Of a DNA stretch of 64,000 nt, positions 1 to 9,945 are shown piece after piece. Source of the stretch: Echinicola vietnamensis DSM 17526 (lineage in GTDB: Bacteria; Bacteroidota; Bacteroidia; Cytophagales; Cyclobacteriaceae); contig NC_019904.1 of the NCBI RefSeq assembly GCF_000325705.1, forward strand, positions 4,466,001-4,530,000, read 5' to 3'. How positions within the stretch are numbered: the first letter of the stretch is position 1; the number at the start of each line of letters is the position of its first letter. A program made the position numbers and the translations under genes. The notes under the pieces were generated by a model, which was given only the letters and a program-made list of their open reading frames with translations, was not told the origin of the DNA and did not search any database.

Positions 1-2810
1 TGGATAAAAAAGGACAAGATCGGATCCACTGCCCCATTACCATCGAAATCCTTAAAAAGCAATGCTGCAGGCTCCTTCCTGCTCGCTTTGATCTGGGAAT
101 TCAGTCCTAAGTTTCCGGCCAACAGTTCGAGGCTGCCATCACCATCCAAGTCCTCTAACAACAACGTATTCCATAGGCCAACATAATCCTGATCAAAATA
201 ATCGTCTGTCACTTTTTTCACGGTTCCATCCACCACATCAAACACTTCAATTCCCATCCAACGGCCCACTACCACCAATTCCCCAGTCCCATCATGGTCC
301 AAGTCAGCGACCTTGGCATCGGTCACCAAATGCAGTGACGAAAAAGCATCCTTCAGCCCATCTGGTGCCAATCTAAACTTCCCTGTCCCATCGTTTTGGA
401 GCAACTTGGAAGGATACGACTCTGGAAATCTCCCCGGAACTACCGTTCCACCGATAAAAATGTCGGGAAATCCATCTTGATTATAATCCCACTCCACTAC
501 TGTACCGGTATTCTCTTTGATCTGTGGCAAAGCATCGGGGACAAAAGTAAAATGCCCCTTTCCGTTATTCATATAAAGTCGGTCGGTCAATAAGGCGGCA
601 TCCGGCACCAAATCATGGTAACCGCCACTGGCTACATACAGATCCAGGTCGCCATCACCATCCACATCCATCATCACCGCTGCCACATCCACTGCATCTT
701 TTCCCTTCTCAAAGTCCGCTTGGGGCACGCTTTCGAATTCATCTGTTCCCGTAGAAAGGAACACACTGGCAGCCTGTCCTTTTCCACCACCAAAAAACAC
801 GTCCGGCCGTCCATCCTGATTGACATCTCCCTTGGCCATTGGTGGCCCTAAAGTACTCTGTGGATTGATCAGCAGCGGCTGTCTTTTAAAATCATTGAAC
901 TGCTTATCATCATGAACGACCATAGCGGAGCCTTCCACGGGTTCCCAAAGGGGCATTCGCCTTTGGGTGGTGGTGTTGACGGCTTTGGCATCCTCCTGGG
1001 CAAAAGTCAGTCGCTGGTTGGATGCTACCGCTGTTAACGTTTGTTCCGTCCCATCCCGCCAGACCACTTTCACCGAATCGATCTTCTCCCCGGCCAATCC
1101 AAAATTCAACACTGGACTTACACTGGATTGGTATCCGCGGAATGGCATCTGTTCAAGCAGCTGCTGCTGAGCGCCTTGGTATACCCAAACCTTGGCACCA
1201 ATACCATGCGTGTTGGCTCCTTTTCCGGCAAGGGCCACCTGCAGCCAATGATGTGCCGAACGGGTATTTCGCTTATTTTCATAGATAAAAGCCTCTAAGT
1301 TGACGTTGTTGATGACCAAGTCCAGGTCGCCGTCATTGTCGAGGTCACCATAGGCTGCCCCATTGCTGTTGGAAAAGTGGTCGATCCCCCAAGACGCTCC
1401 CTGATCTGTAAACTGCAGGTTCCCTTTATTTTGGAACACATAATTTTTTACTTTTGATGAGGGCATTTCCTTGATCAACGCCAAAACACTCTCCTTGGAC
1501 ATTGCCCCCACATTAAAAATAGAACTGCGGTATTTGATAAAGTCCAAATTGGTAAAATCCCGCAAAAAACCGTTTGCCACGAAGAGGTCTTTCCATCCAT
1601 CCTGGTCAAAATCTGCCCACAAAGGAGCCCAGCTCCAGTCGGTATTGGAAATGCCCGCCAGCTGCCCGATCTCACTGAACGTCCCGTCGCCATTGTTCAG
1701 TTGCAGCATATTGCGCATATATTGATGGTGAAGGCCTACTTCATGAAAGAGGTTAAAATGCTCATAATTATCCTGGGAAGACAATAGTTTTTGCCGTTTG
1801 TTTTGCTCCGGAAGCATGTCCAAGCTGACAAAGTCCATCCATCCGTCATTATTCACATCGGCGGCATCACTGCCCATGCTGTACAAACTGGTATGGCCCA
1901 TCCGTTGGTTTAACTCATCCGTATAAGTATGGTTATCCTGCTGGATATACAGGTAATCGGCTGCCGAATAATCATTGCCTAGAAAAACATCCGGTCGCTG
2001 GTCGGCATTGAAATCCGATATACTCAGGCCCAGTCCGTAAGAAAGAGGACTTTCATCCCAGCCTACTGAGGCAGTAATGTCCACAAATTCTCCTCCCCTG
2101 TTTTCCATCAACTTGGTACTCGAGTTTTTGTCCTTTTGGGACAGGATATACTCGAAGGACATGGCATCCAAGTTCCGAAAAAGATCCGCGTTGTGGTTGA
2201 GCAACACGGCATCCAGGTCTCCATCCCCTTCATAATCATAAAAAGCCGCCGAAGTGGTAAAGGCAGGATCATCCAAGCCATATGCTGCGGCTTCTTCCTT
2301 AAAATATGGAATCCCCTCTTGATCGACTCCCTGGTTGACAAAAAGCTGGTTACGTCTGCTCTCCTCGGGAAGTTCACCACTGTAACAAACGTAAATATCC
2401 AACCACCCGTCACCATTAATATCTACCATGGACACACCTGTGGCCCAAGACCGTGGTCTGCCGGCGACATTTGCCGCTAAGGTGATATCTTTAAATTGCA
2501 TTTTCCCTTTGTTAAGGTAAAGCTTATTGTCTACCATATTTCCGGAAAAGTAGAGATCAGCTAAACCATCGTTATTGACATCACCTAAAGCGACTCCGCC
2601 GCCGTTGTAAAAATATTGGTACTTGAATACATTCGCTTCCGGAGTTTCGGTGATGGTATTCTGAAACGCTACACCGCTCTGGGCTGGAGGCAGCAAGGCA
2701 AAAAGTGGATCTGCTGCCGGGCTTTTTACTGCTTCATCCTGCTTTCCACAAGAAAACATGGCCGCCGCCAATGATAAAAAAAATAAGATGTTTATGGTTA
2801 TTTTACTCAT
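1..2810 (-). CDS. FG-GAP/VCBS repeat lipoprotein with ASPIC/UnbV domain (CRTAC1-like), C-terminus cut off by window edge
   Basis: An open frame runs from an ATG at 2810 to the left edge, about 936 codons without a stop, so the C-terminus lies outside the window. The N-terminus has a short lipoprotein signal with the lipobox-like end AAAMFSCGKQ, so the product is probably exported and lipid-anchored. Many FG-GAP/VCBS calcium-binding loops follow (for example GDVNNDGLADLYFSGN, DINGDGWLDIYV, GDLDNDGDLDLVINN), as expected for an integrin-like beta-propeller. Near residues 505-575 there is an ASPIC/UnbV block (GIGAKVWVYQG, FGLAGEKIDSVKVVWRDGT), after which propeller repeats resume. Family members occur next to SusCD pairs in Bacteroidota and have no firmly established reaction. 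It lies beyond the terminator that closes the upstream susCD operon, so it is probably transcribed separately. Family call strong, function unknown. Confidence 0.9.
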   Translation of the reverse strand, partial: MSKITINILFFLSLAAAMFSCGKQDEAVKSPAADPLFALLPPAQSGVAFQNTITETPEANVFKYQYFYNGGGVALGDVNNDGLADLYFSGNMVDNKLYLNKGKMQFKDITLAANVAGRPRSWATGVSMVDINGDGWLDIYVCYSGELPEESRRNQLFVNQGVDQEGIPYFKEEAAAYGLDDPAFTTSAAFYDYEGDGDLDAVLLNHNADLFRNLDAMSFEYILSQKDKNSSTKLMENRGGEFVDITASVGWDESPLSYGLGLSISDFNADQRPDVFLGNDYSAADYLYIQQDNHTYTDELNQRMGHTSLYSMGSDAADVNNDGWMDFVSLDMLPEQNKRQKLLSSQDNYEHFNLFHEVGLHHQYMRNMLQLNNGDGTFSEIGQLAGISNTDWSWAPLWADFDQDGWKDLFVANGFLRDFTNLDFIKYRSSIFNVGAMSKESVLALIKEMPSSKVKNYVFQNKGNLQFTDQGASWGIDHFSNSNGAAYGDLDNDGDLDLVINNVNLEAFIYENKRNTRSAHHWLQVALAGKGANTHGIGAKVWVYQGAQQQLLEQMPFRGYQSSVSPVLNFGLAGEKIDSVKVVWRDGTEQTLTAVASNQRLTFAQEDAKAVNTTTQRRMPLWEPVEGSAMVVHDDKQFNDFKRQPLLINPQSTLGPPMAKGDVNQDGRPDVFFGGGKGQAASVFLSTGTDEFESVPQADFEKGKDAVDVAAVMMDVDGDGDLDLYVASGGYHDLVPDAALLTDRLYMNNGKGHFTFVPDALPQIKENTGTVVEWDYNQDGFPDIFIGGTVVPGRFPESYPSKLLQNDGTGKFRLAPDGLKDAFSSLHLVTDAKVADLDHDGTGELVVVGRWMGIEVFDVVDGTVKKVTDDYFDQDYVGLWNTLLLEDLDGDGSLELLAGNLGLNSQIKASRKEPAALLFKDFDGNGAVDPILSFFI

Positions 2811-3222
2811 TTTGGGTGTTTTGTTTTTGATTATGCCTTACATATCAGCAGGATAATTTCTCACAGATTTCCCAGATAACCACACATAAATGCTAAAATA
2901 ATATGGATGTCAGGCCGAGCGCTTGCCTATCCGGTAATCTAGGAGTCGAGGCCATGCGACAACCTTCGACTCTATCTGGCGAATATACAGGTCCACTCAG
3001 GATGACGATCAGACTAACCTTCCCTTAACTTAAGAGCATTACTATCCCCCAAGCCAGAATTTGCAATACTGTTTGACAGCAGTGTACTGAGGCCGAAAAT
3101 CAGCACAACCAAGGTTCCTGAGCGCAGCCAAACGTTTACTGAGCGTAGCCGAAGTAAAACTCGAAGCGGCAATTTACCGCTTCGAGAGTCAAAACCATAA
3201 TCCAACTTTTGTTCAAATATTT
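2811..3222. repeat. Intergenic region with degenerate GAGCGTAGCCGAAG repeats
   Basis: I see no credible gene in this 412-base gap. It contains CTGAGCGTAGCCGAAG at about 3139-3154 and a degenerate copy, CCTGAGCGCAGCC, just upstream near 3117. The same core appears twice at 26.6 kb as the 20-mer CCCTGAGCGTAGCCGAAGGG. This is a dispersed, imperfectly palindromic intergenic repeat. A 64-codon frame at 3014-3205 crosses the repeat and shows no protein-like features. Confidence 0.55.
3155..3186 (-). terminator. Rho-independent terminator after the glycan-binding protein
   Basis: On the minus strand a perfect 10-bp stem CTCGAAGCGG / CCGCTTCGAG with a 7-base loop is followed by TTTTA. It sits about 37 bases past the stop of the surface glycan-binding gene and separates the susCD operon from the FG-GAP gene. 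Confidence 0.7.
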
Positions 3223-4497
3223 TTATTCTTCTGCCCTTACCACGCGCACATTGTCAATGCCCATGACCACGGGGATACTTTCAGAGGAATTGGTATTTTG
3301 CACCACCAGTCTAAGCTGCTTGGTACCATCTCCACTTCCTGCCAGAAAATCTCCATAAGTACTAAGCCTAACATTACCGCTCGTGAGCTGGCTAATATTC
3401 ACAGAAAGCGTGTACCAAGTACCATCAGTGGTAGCTACAAAATCAGTCAGCGGCACCGAAGTTTGTAATTCGTTCCCATTGATATCGGGATACCAAATCA
3501 GCAGTTCTACATCTTCTATGGATACATCCGTGTTCACTGCAATTTCCATTCTTATATCAAATTTACCAGCTGGGGTACCAGGTGCATATTTATCCATCGG
3601 ACTGGTTGGGAAAATTTGTACTCCGCTCCAATTGGCGAAATTCATCACTTTGTCATTGCTCCATCCATATTGCGGAGGCAAATCCATATCAATCGCACCG
3701 AAGTTACCATCGATCCCCTCAATGCCACCAATGGACGGTACGATCATATTGCCAGAAATTCCCCAGCCCCAGTTCCATGGCCACTCCAGTGCACCATTGG
3801 TGTCAAAGTCTGCCACCATGCCATTGCCATCGTAGATTTGGGTTCTTCTGTTTGTAGCCGAGGCACCACTTTGGGTGACCACCGTCACAAAATTGCTTTC
3901 GGTAAAATCCACACCTTCTGGAACCGTCACGGTTAGGCGGCTTCCGGTGCTATTGGTGCTGAATCCATCGGTCACAAATATATCTTCTCCCGGAAAATAC
4001 ACGGTATCGATAAAATAATAATACCGTCCAAACAATGTCAGCTGATCCCCCGGTTTCACGTATTCGTTTGCTACCCGGCTGATCTGGGGCGCGGGCGGCA
4101 AGGTCTGAAAAGAGATGGACGTCTCTCCACCTTTGGTGACCAGACGAAGCATGTTCGGTACATCAGGGTTGGTAGCCACGGTGGGCACGCTGTCCGTAAT
4201 GGTCACGATCACATTCTCATTGGTGACATAGGCGGGATTTACCCCTACTGGATAGTCATTCAGGTACACCTGCTGGGTGGTCCCCAAATTCTTTCCAAGG
4301 ATCGCCAAGGTGCTGCCCAAGGTGGCGCGACTAAAAGCACTGTCTGCCGTAGCAGGATCCGTATAGCGGACACGCTCAATACTGGGCATGCCGGTCACTA
4401 CATCCTCATCTTCCTGGCAAGCCAGTGAAAACAGCGCCATCACAAGGATCAAGGCACTGCTAAGGATATTGAATTTATTTTTATGAATATTTTCCAT
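3223..4497 (-). CDS. Surface glycan-binding lipoprotein (SGBP-B-like, IPT/TIG domains)
   Basis: A 424-residue lipoprotein (signal ending ALFSLACQEDED) encoded just after susD. Residues ~40-115 and ~130-225 look like IPT/TIG immunoglobulin-like repeats (LGSTLAILGKNLGTTQQVYLN; PGDQLTLFGRYYYFIDTVYF). The C-terminal ~200 residues resemble the glycan-binding domain of SGBP-B proteins (for example the motif GWSNDKVMNFANWSG). Such proteins sit on the outer membrane and capture oligosaccharide for the SusCD importer. The gene is the last in the susC-susD-SGBP operon, 45 bases after susD, and is followed by a terminator. Family assignment is confident; the ligand cannot be deduced, because no glycosidase is encoded alongside. 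Confidence 0.85.
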   Translation of the reverse strand: MENIHKNKFNILSSALILVMALFSLACQEDEDVVTGMPSIERVRYTDPATADSAFSRATLGSTLAILGKNLGTTQQVYLNDYPVGVNPAYVTNENVIVTITDSVPTVATNPDVPNMLRLVTKGGETSISFQTLPPAPQISRVANEYVKPGDQLTLFGRYYYFIDTVYFPGEDIFVTDGFSTNSTGSRLTVTVPEGVDFTESNFVTVVTQSGASATNRRTQIYDGNGMVADFDTNGALEWPWNWGWGISGNMIVPSIGGIEGIDGNFGAIDMDLPPQYGWSNDKVMNFANWSGVQIFPTSPMDKYAPGTPAGKFDIRMEIAVNTDVSIEDVELLIWYPDINGNELQTSVPLTDFVATTDGTWYTLSVNISQLTSGNVRLSTYGDFLAGSGDGTKQLRLVVQNTNSSESIPVVMGIDNVRVVRAEE

Positions 4498-4542
4498 GGG
4501 TTACTGCGTTATTGGTTATTGAGCTATTCAGTTGTCGGATCA

Positions 4543-6219
4543 CTATTCCTCTGAGCTAAAGTCATAAGGTACAGGAGACTTCCTCAGGTTGGGTGCTTTG
4601 GAAAGCTCCACCGAAGGAATCGGCAAATGGAAATTACTCGAATTCACATCAAAGTACCGTGGACTGGTATCGTCCTCAGGAATCTCTACCTCCCACATGC
4701 GAGGATCGGGAATCTGATCCGGATAAATCCTAAATGTACCCCGGTCCTGATTACTCAACATGTCATAAGCCCGCTGGGGATCGTAGTACTGGAGCCTTGT
4801 AAACTCATACCAAGCCTGTCCCTCCATGGCAAATTCCAAAATCCGCTCGTTAAAGATATCTTCCCAAGTAATGGAAGTTTTGGTGCTCACCCCTGCCCGC
4901 TCACGGACCATGTTATAATAGGTGAGCGCCTCTGCAGGATCAGTTTCGAGCATCGCTTCTGCATAGATCAGGTAAACATCAGAAAGGCGTAATATATAAG
5001 TATTGATTTCAGTGCCCTGCTGCACGACTTTTCCGTCATTGTCCTCAGGCCGTCCCACGACATACTTTTTCACCCAAGCCCGGGTGCCGTAAGGCTGCCC
5101 AGCATCTTCACTGGGGGCCGGAACACGCAGTTCTTGTGCAGAACCTCCCGCAGGAACCTGCGTAATGTAATCGTAGTGATCGCCAGGAAACATAAAAGTG
5201 GCTTTTCTACGCTCATCAAACACCCAATCATCATAAAGGTCCAACACCCACTTGGAACCACCAATATCTCCTCCCCAACCGTCAGAGAAGCCCGTGATCT
5301 CAGAGCCAAAGGCCAAAAAAGCCTGCACGGAGTTTTGGGCACCCCAAGCATTTAAGTTGCCGGCATTGTAAGTCCACTGCAATGCCGCCAAGGTTTCTTG
5401 ATTGTTATTGTTGGCTGTTTTGAAGAGGTCTTCGTAATCTTCCATCAACGTGGCGCCGCTATTGTCAATGACCCGCTTGGCAAAGTAGGCCGCACTGTCC
5501 AAGTCATCCTGATCACGGGAGCCGGAAATGCCTGCCCGGGTCAAGTACATCTTGGCCAGCATGCCTTCCGCACTCCACTTGTTTAGCCTGCCCTCCTGTA
5601 CGGAGCTTTCGGGCAAATTGTCCACGGCATAGCGAAAATCCTTGATGATAAACTGCCATACCGTTTCGACCGTATTTCGGGCGATGGTCGTATCCTGCAG
5701 CAAGGTGGTATTATTGGTAATGATCGGAACAGGGCCCCAGTTTTGTACCAAATAATAATAGGCCAAGCCGCGCATAAACCTACCTTCGGCGATACCATGC
5801 CGCCTGATCCGGTCTGTGACCTCCTCACCGGCATGCTGCTCGATATTATTGATCAAGGTATTGGACTGGCCCACGACATTGTAAAACGACCGCCACGAAG
5901 CACCATTTTCCGGGGTTTCACCGGTGGTATTGAAACGGACATTTTCCAGCTGATAAGAACCAGATGTGAGGATTCCTCCGCGGGCATCTCCAATACCATG
6001 GGAGGCTTTATCATTATAGGAAAACCATACAATATTGTATAACGGGGCCGTCCCGGCCAATACCTGCTCATCATTTTGATAGAAGTTGGCATCCACGATC
6101 GCATCCAGAGGTGGCCTGTCCAAAAACTCCTCTCCACAACTCCACAAGCCTGCAGTGAGGGTCAATCCTCCGACCAGCATCATTGCTTTTTGAATATATT
6201 TTTTCATGACTGTTCTCAT
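4543..6219 (-). CDS. SusD/RagB family nutrient-binding outer-membrane lipoprotein
   Basis: A 558-residue SusD homologue. The N-terminus has a lipoprotein signal (LTLTAGLWSCGEEF) followed by the usual FLDRPPLDAIVDANFYQN start of mature SusD proteins. SusD features include the TPR-rich core (RFMRGLAYYYLVQNWGPVPI) and the C-terminal RLSDVYLIYAEAML and NMVRERAGV motifs. SusD lipoproteins cap the SusC channel and bind glycan or other substrate at the cell surface. The start lies 8 bases after the susC stop, so the two are translationally linked. A second in-frame ATG at 6207 (MKKYIQ...) gives a more typical signal peptide and may be the real start. Confidence 0.95.
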   Translation of the reverse strand: MRTVMKKYIQKAMMLVGGLTLTAGLWSCGEEFLDRPPLDAIVDANFYQNDEQVLAGTAPLYNIVWFSYNDKASHGIGDARGGILTSGSYQLENVRFNTTGETPENGASWRSFYNVVGQSNTLINNIEQHAGEEVTDRIRRHGIAEGRFMRGLAYYYLVQNWGPVPIITNNTTLLQDTTIARNTVETVWQFIIKDFRYAVDNLPESSVQEGRLNKWSAEGMLAKMYLTRAGISGSRDQDDLDSAAYFAKRVIDNSGATLMEDYEDLFKTANNNNQETLAALQWTYNAGNLNAWGAQNSVQAFLAFGSEITGFSDGWGGDIGGSKWVLDLYDDWVFDERRKATFMFPGDHYDYITQVPAGGSAQELRVPAPSEDAGQPYGTRAWVKKYVVGRPEDNDGKVVQQGTEINTYILRLSDVYLIYAEAMLETDPAEALTYYNMVRERAGVSTKTSITWEDIFNERILEFAMEGQAWYEFTRLQYYDPQRAYDMLSNQDRGTFRIYPDQIPDPRMWEVEIPEDDTSPRYFDVNSSNFHLPIPSVELSKAPNLRKSPVPYDFSSEE

Positions 6220-6227
6220 TTTTTTAT

Positions 6228-9200
6228 TTAGAAATCAATGCCCAAGCTGAAATTGTACATTCTGGTGGACGGATACCGTCCATAGTCGACTCCGATCAGC
6301 TGGTTGGCGGCATCCACATTATTGCCCACATAGGCACCCACTTCTGGATCATAGCCTTTGTACTTGGTCCAGGTAGCGAGGTTTTGCACGCCAAAAGACA
6401 GCCGTGCACCCCGTACGACATTTTGCCATCCCAAAAGGTTCTTGTCGAATTCATAGCTTAGGTTGATGTTCTTTAACCTTACATAGGAACCATCCTCCAC
6501 AAACTTATCACTGATCCGTGTCCCGTTTCCATTGGGATCGGTGACGGTGATCCGTGGGATATCAGTGCCTGGGTTGGTCAAGTAGGGATTCCCTTCACTA
6601 TCGGTTTCCACCTTGGCATAATCAAAGCTCTCCACCAATAGGTTTCTGCCCAAGTTGATGTTATTGGGGTTGGTATTATTGAACCGTGCATAGTTAAAGA
6701 CATCTGCTCCAAGTGCTCCCAAGAGCAGTATATCCAACTTGAATCCTTTGTATTCAAAGGTCTGCGTGGTACCGAAAGTGAATTTTGGCCAAGGGTTGCC
6801 GATAAAGGTCTGATCTCGCTCGTCTATGATATTGTCTCCATTGAGGTCTCTGTACTTAATGTCCCCCACCCAGATATCATCTTCACCAATGGGTAACCTT
6901 TCGCCGTTGTTATCTGCTGGGATGGCACTTCCTTCAATGTCCTCCACAGATTGGAAAATCCCCTCATATTGATATCCGTAAAACAACCAAGGAGACTGGC
7001 CGATCACTGCCCGCTGGGTAAAGTCATTCATGTACCAAGCGGTACGATCGATAAAGGCCGACTCGGAATAAAACTTGGTCACTTCGGTCTTAAATCCTGA
7101 AAAGTTAAAGTTCGAACTCCACCTGAAGGATGTAGCCCGGTTATCGATATTGACCGTATTGATCGTAAAGGCATAGCCGCGGTTTTCTAAAGAGCCTATG
7201 TTTACGGTAGGCGTGCCGATACTGCCTTCTCCCTCTGTGCCCATGTACCAAGGCAGCGGATTGGGCAGCAAAAGGTTATCGGTCCTCTTCATGTAAAAGT
7301 CACCTTCCACCTGTACCCTGTTATTGAACATGTTCAGGTTAAAGCCCACGTTATAGGTTTGTGTTTCTTCCCAAGCCAATTCCGGGTTTCCATACCGCGT
7401 CACCAAAAATCCGCCACCCCACGGCGTGGGTACGCTGGGTGAGCTGAGGGGCGCATAGATGGCATTGGCGCTGCCTTGGTTACCGGTAAGTCCGGTTTCC
7501 AAGCGGATTTTCAATTCATCCACCACGGCCATTCCTGCCATAAAATCTTCTTCTGATACCCTCCAGGCAGCCGAAACGGAAGGGAAATAGCCCCAACGGT
7601 TTTCCGGGCCGAAGTTTGCAGAGCCATCAGCCCGCAAAGCTGCCAACACGATGTACTTGTCATCGTAAGTGTAATTGATCCTTCCCAAATAGGATTCCAT
7701 GGCCCATTGGTTTTTGTTTCCGGCATTGGTGGCGCCCTGTGAGGACCCCAAGCCCAACACGGGAAGGTCATTGGAGGTAAAGTTTTGCCGGGAACCTTCT
7801 ATGGACTCCCAGTTGGATTCTTGAGCCTCATGGGTAAACATCAAGGTCAGGTCATGCTTATCAGCAAAGGTCTTGTTATAGGTCAAGGTCTGCGACCAGT
7901 TCCAGTAAAAGCTATTTTCCGCTTTGCTGGTCAGTTCGTTCACGTCATTGGTCACCGACCCAAGCGTATACGTAGGGGTCCAGAAATGGCCGTTGGCATA
8001 ATTGATATTTCCGTTCAGCTGAGTCGTAAACCTCAGCCCCTCCATGATGTCGATGCCCACGTTTAACCCACCAAGAGCCTGTCTGCGTTTATAAGTCCTA
8101 TCCAGTAAATTGGCGAGGGCAATGGGGTTTGGCGGGGTAAATTGCAAACTACTCCCATTCAAAGGATCTGCACCGCCCCAGCTGCCGTCTGGATTTTGCA
8201 CGGGGATATTGGGAGCCATTTGGATGGCGTAGTTGATCACATCACTGCTGCCCGTGGCAAGCTGCTCGTCTGTTTCATTCAAGGCCAGGTTGACGCCGAT
8301 ATTTAACCAATCCCGCACTTCGTTGTCCAGGTTTAACCTCATCGAATACCGTTCAAAGCCAGAACCAATCGCCACGCCGTCTTGGTTAAAGTATTCTCCG
8401 GAAAGGTAGTACTTCGTGCTTTCGTTGCCCCCACTTAAGCTTAGCGTATGTTTGTTGAGGGCGGCGGTTTTGTAAAGCGCATCCTGCCAATCCGTACCTT
8501 CGCCAAGTAGCGATGGATCCAAAAATGCTGCCGGAGGATCTCCACCTGTCAGGTCACGGATGGTATTGGTCATCTCTGCATATTGCTGCAGGTTCATCAC
8601 GGCCAAATTATCTGGTTTGTCCTGCAAACTGTACAGGTACGAATAATTGATATTGGTTTGGCCTTCTTTCCCCCTTTTTGTGGTGATCAGCACCACCCCA
8701 TTGGTACCACGCGAACCGTAGATGGCCGTGGCAGACGGGCCTTGTAAAATTTCCATGGATTCAATATCACTGGGATTCAAGCCTGCCAATGGGTTAGTAC
8801 CCGAAGTAGGCCCATACGAGACGGTATTGGGCTGGATTTGCACACCATCGATCACGTAGAGTGGCTCATTTGTACCGCCAATGGAATTAATCCCTCGGAT
8901 ATTTACAGAAAGCCCCCCGCCGGGAGCACCCGTGTTCTTGGTCACGTATACCCCCGCTGCTCGCCCTTGAATGGCCTGCTCAATGGTGGTATTCACCGTT
9001 TTTTCGATGTCTTCTGAAGTCACCGTCACATGTGCACTGGACATATCAGATTTTTTCATGGTTCCGTAGCCGACGACCACGAACTCCTCCAGGTTGGAGA
9101 TGTCTTCCTCCAACTGGATATTGATAACACTCTGATTGCCGATGGACATTTCTTGCGGTTTATAGCCGATAAAGGAGTAAACCAACACATTGTCTGCATC

Positions 9201-9386
9201 AGCGGTGATGGTGTAGTTTCCCTCCAAGTCAGTGGTGACCCCTTTGGTGGTCCCTTTGATAATGATGCTGACCCCGGGAATGGCTTCTCCATCCGAGGCG
9301 GCACTTACCGTACCCGTCACCGTGACTTGGGCATAGGTGATTCCTGCTATCAACAACAGAAACCCTAAGAGTAAGCATTTTTTCAT
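6228..9386 (-). CDS. SusC/RagA family TonB-dependent outer-membrane receptor
   Basis: A 1052-residue TonB-dependent transporter. It has a cleavable signal peptide (ends AGITYAQ), a carboxypeptidase-D regulatory-like domain (~20-105, GVTTDLEGNYTI), the VVVGYGTMKKSD region, a plug with the SusC signature NIRGINSIGG...PLYVIDG, and a long beta-barrel ending in aromatic SLGIDF. It imports a ligand presented by the adjacent SusD, powered by TonB-ExbBD. There is no N-terminal STN domain, which fits control by the neighbouring hybrid two-component regulator rather than by an anti-sigma factor. It is the first gene of the susC-susD-SGBP operon. Confidence 0.96.
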   Translation of the reverse strand: MKKCLLLGFLLLIAGITYAQVTVTGTVSAASDGEAIPGVSIIIKGTTKGVTTDLEGNYTITADADNVLVYSFIGYKPQEMSIGNQSVINIQLEEDISNLEEFVVVGYGTMKKSDMSSAHVTVTSEDIEKTVNTTIEQAIQGRAAGVYVTKNTGAPGGGLSVNIRGINSIGGTNEPLYVIDGVQIQPNTVSYGPTSGTNPLAGLNPSDIESMEILQGPSATAIYGSRGTNGVVLITTKRGKEGQTNINYSYLYSLQDKPDNLAVMNLQQYAEMTNTIRDLTGGDPPAAFLDPSLLGEGTDWQDALYKTAALNKHTLSLSGGNESTKYYLSGEYFNQDGVAIGSGFERYSMRLNLDNEVRDWLNIGVNLALNETDEQLATGSSDVINYAIQMAPNIPVQNPDGSWGGADPLNGSSLQFTPPNPIALANLLDRTYKRRQALGGLNVGIDIMEGLRFTTQLNGNINYANGHFWTPTYTLGSVTNDVNELTSKAENSFYWNWSQTLTYNKTFADKHDLTLMFTHEAQESNWESIEGSRQNFTSNDLPVLGLGSSQGATNAGNKNQWAMESYLGRINYTYDDKYIVLAALRADGSANFGPENRWGYFPSVSAAWRVSEEDFMAGMAVVDELKIRLETGLTGNQGSANAIYAPLSSPSVPTPWGGGFLVTRYGNPELAWEETQTYNVGFNLNMFNNRVQVEGDFYMKRTDNLLLPNPLPWYMGTEGEGSIGTPTVNIGSLENRGYAFTINTVNIDNRATSFRWSSNFNFSGFKTEVTKFYSESAFIDRTAWYMNDFTQRAVIGQSPWLFYGYQYEGIFQSVEDIEGSAIPADNNGERLPIGEDDIWVGDIKYRDLNGDNIIDERDQTFIGNPWPKFTFGTTQTFEYKGFKLDILLLGALGADVFNYARFNNTNPNNINLGRNLLVESFDYAKVETDSEGNPYLTNPGTDIPRITVTDPNGNGTRISDKFVEDGSYVRLKNINLSYEFDKNLLGWQNVVRGARLSFGVQNLATWTKYKGYDPEVGAYVGNNVDAANQLIGVDYGRYPSTRMYNFSLGIDF

Positions 9387-9945
9387 AGTTATTGAGGTTT
9401 ATTGATTAGGTTAATTGACACGAAAAAAGCACTTCCACCAGTCTCAACAACTCATGGAAGTCCTTTTCCAACAGGTTTAGGTGATGGATAGTAAAAGGCT
9501 ATCATTGCCGCTAAAATAGCTCCGTAAAAAAAGCCATTGGCACGAGGGCTGTACCCGAGGTGGCGGGAAAGCAAACAATCCTAAGCGTGACGTATAATTT
9601 TCGAGCATCCAAAAAGGATCTCTTGGCTTTAAGGTAATCAATGTATCGATCATGATGGGTTTAGGTTAATTTCCTAAACTAATGTAGGGTTTATAAAAAA
9701 TTTAAAGGGTTGCAAAATGTTTATTTGAAGGGGCACAAATGTTAACAGGCGGTAAAATGTCCTTATAAGCTGTTAAAACCACTTTTAATCGATCCTAAAC
9801 CATAAAAACAACTCCTTTTTTGGAATGCTATACTCCAAAAAAATGTACTTTGGCCACCAGACCGGTCGTGTAACAATCTGATTTACCCCGTAAAAGACGC
9901 TCCCATCCTACTGGTTTCCCTTTGTTTTAAAGAGGCCATTTTGGT
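9387..9945. promoter_or_regulatory. Upstream regulatory region of the HTCS-linked susC operon, with two inverted repeats
   Basis: This 559-base non-coding gap lies between the regulator gene and susC, both on the minus strand. Two perfect inverted repeats stand out. One is GTTTAGG-N7-CCTAAAC at 9659-9679. The other is TTTTTTGGA-N9-TCCAAAAAA at 9816-9842. Neither has the T-tract expected of a terminator beyond its own arm. Hybrid two-component regulators bind upstream of their susC, so either could be an operator. I found no exact TAnnTTTG box here. The regulatory role is inference. Confidence 0.35.

Noticed and set aside
3014..3205. 64-codon minus-strand frame after the glycan-binding gene
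   Set aside because: It runs through a palindromic terminator and GAGCGTAGCCGAAG repeats, has no family resemblance and no plausible start context.
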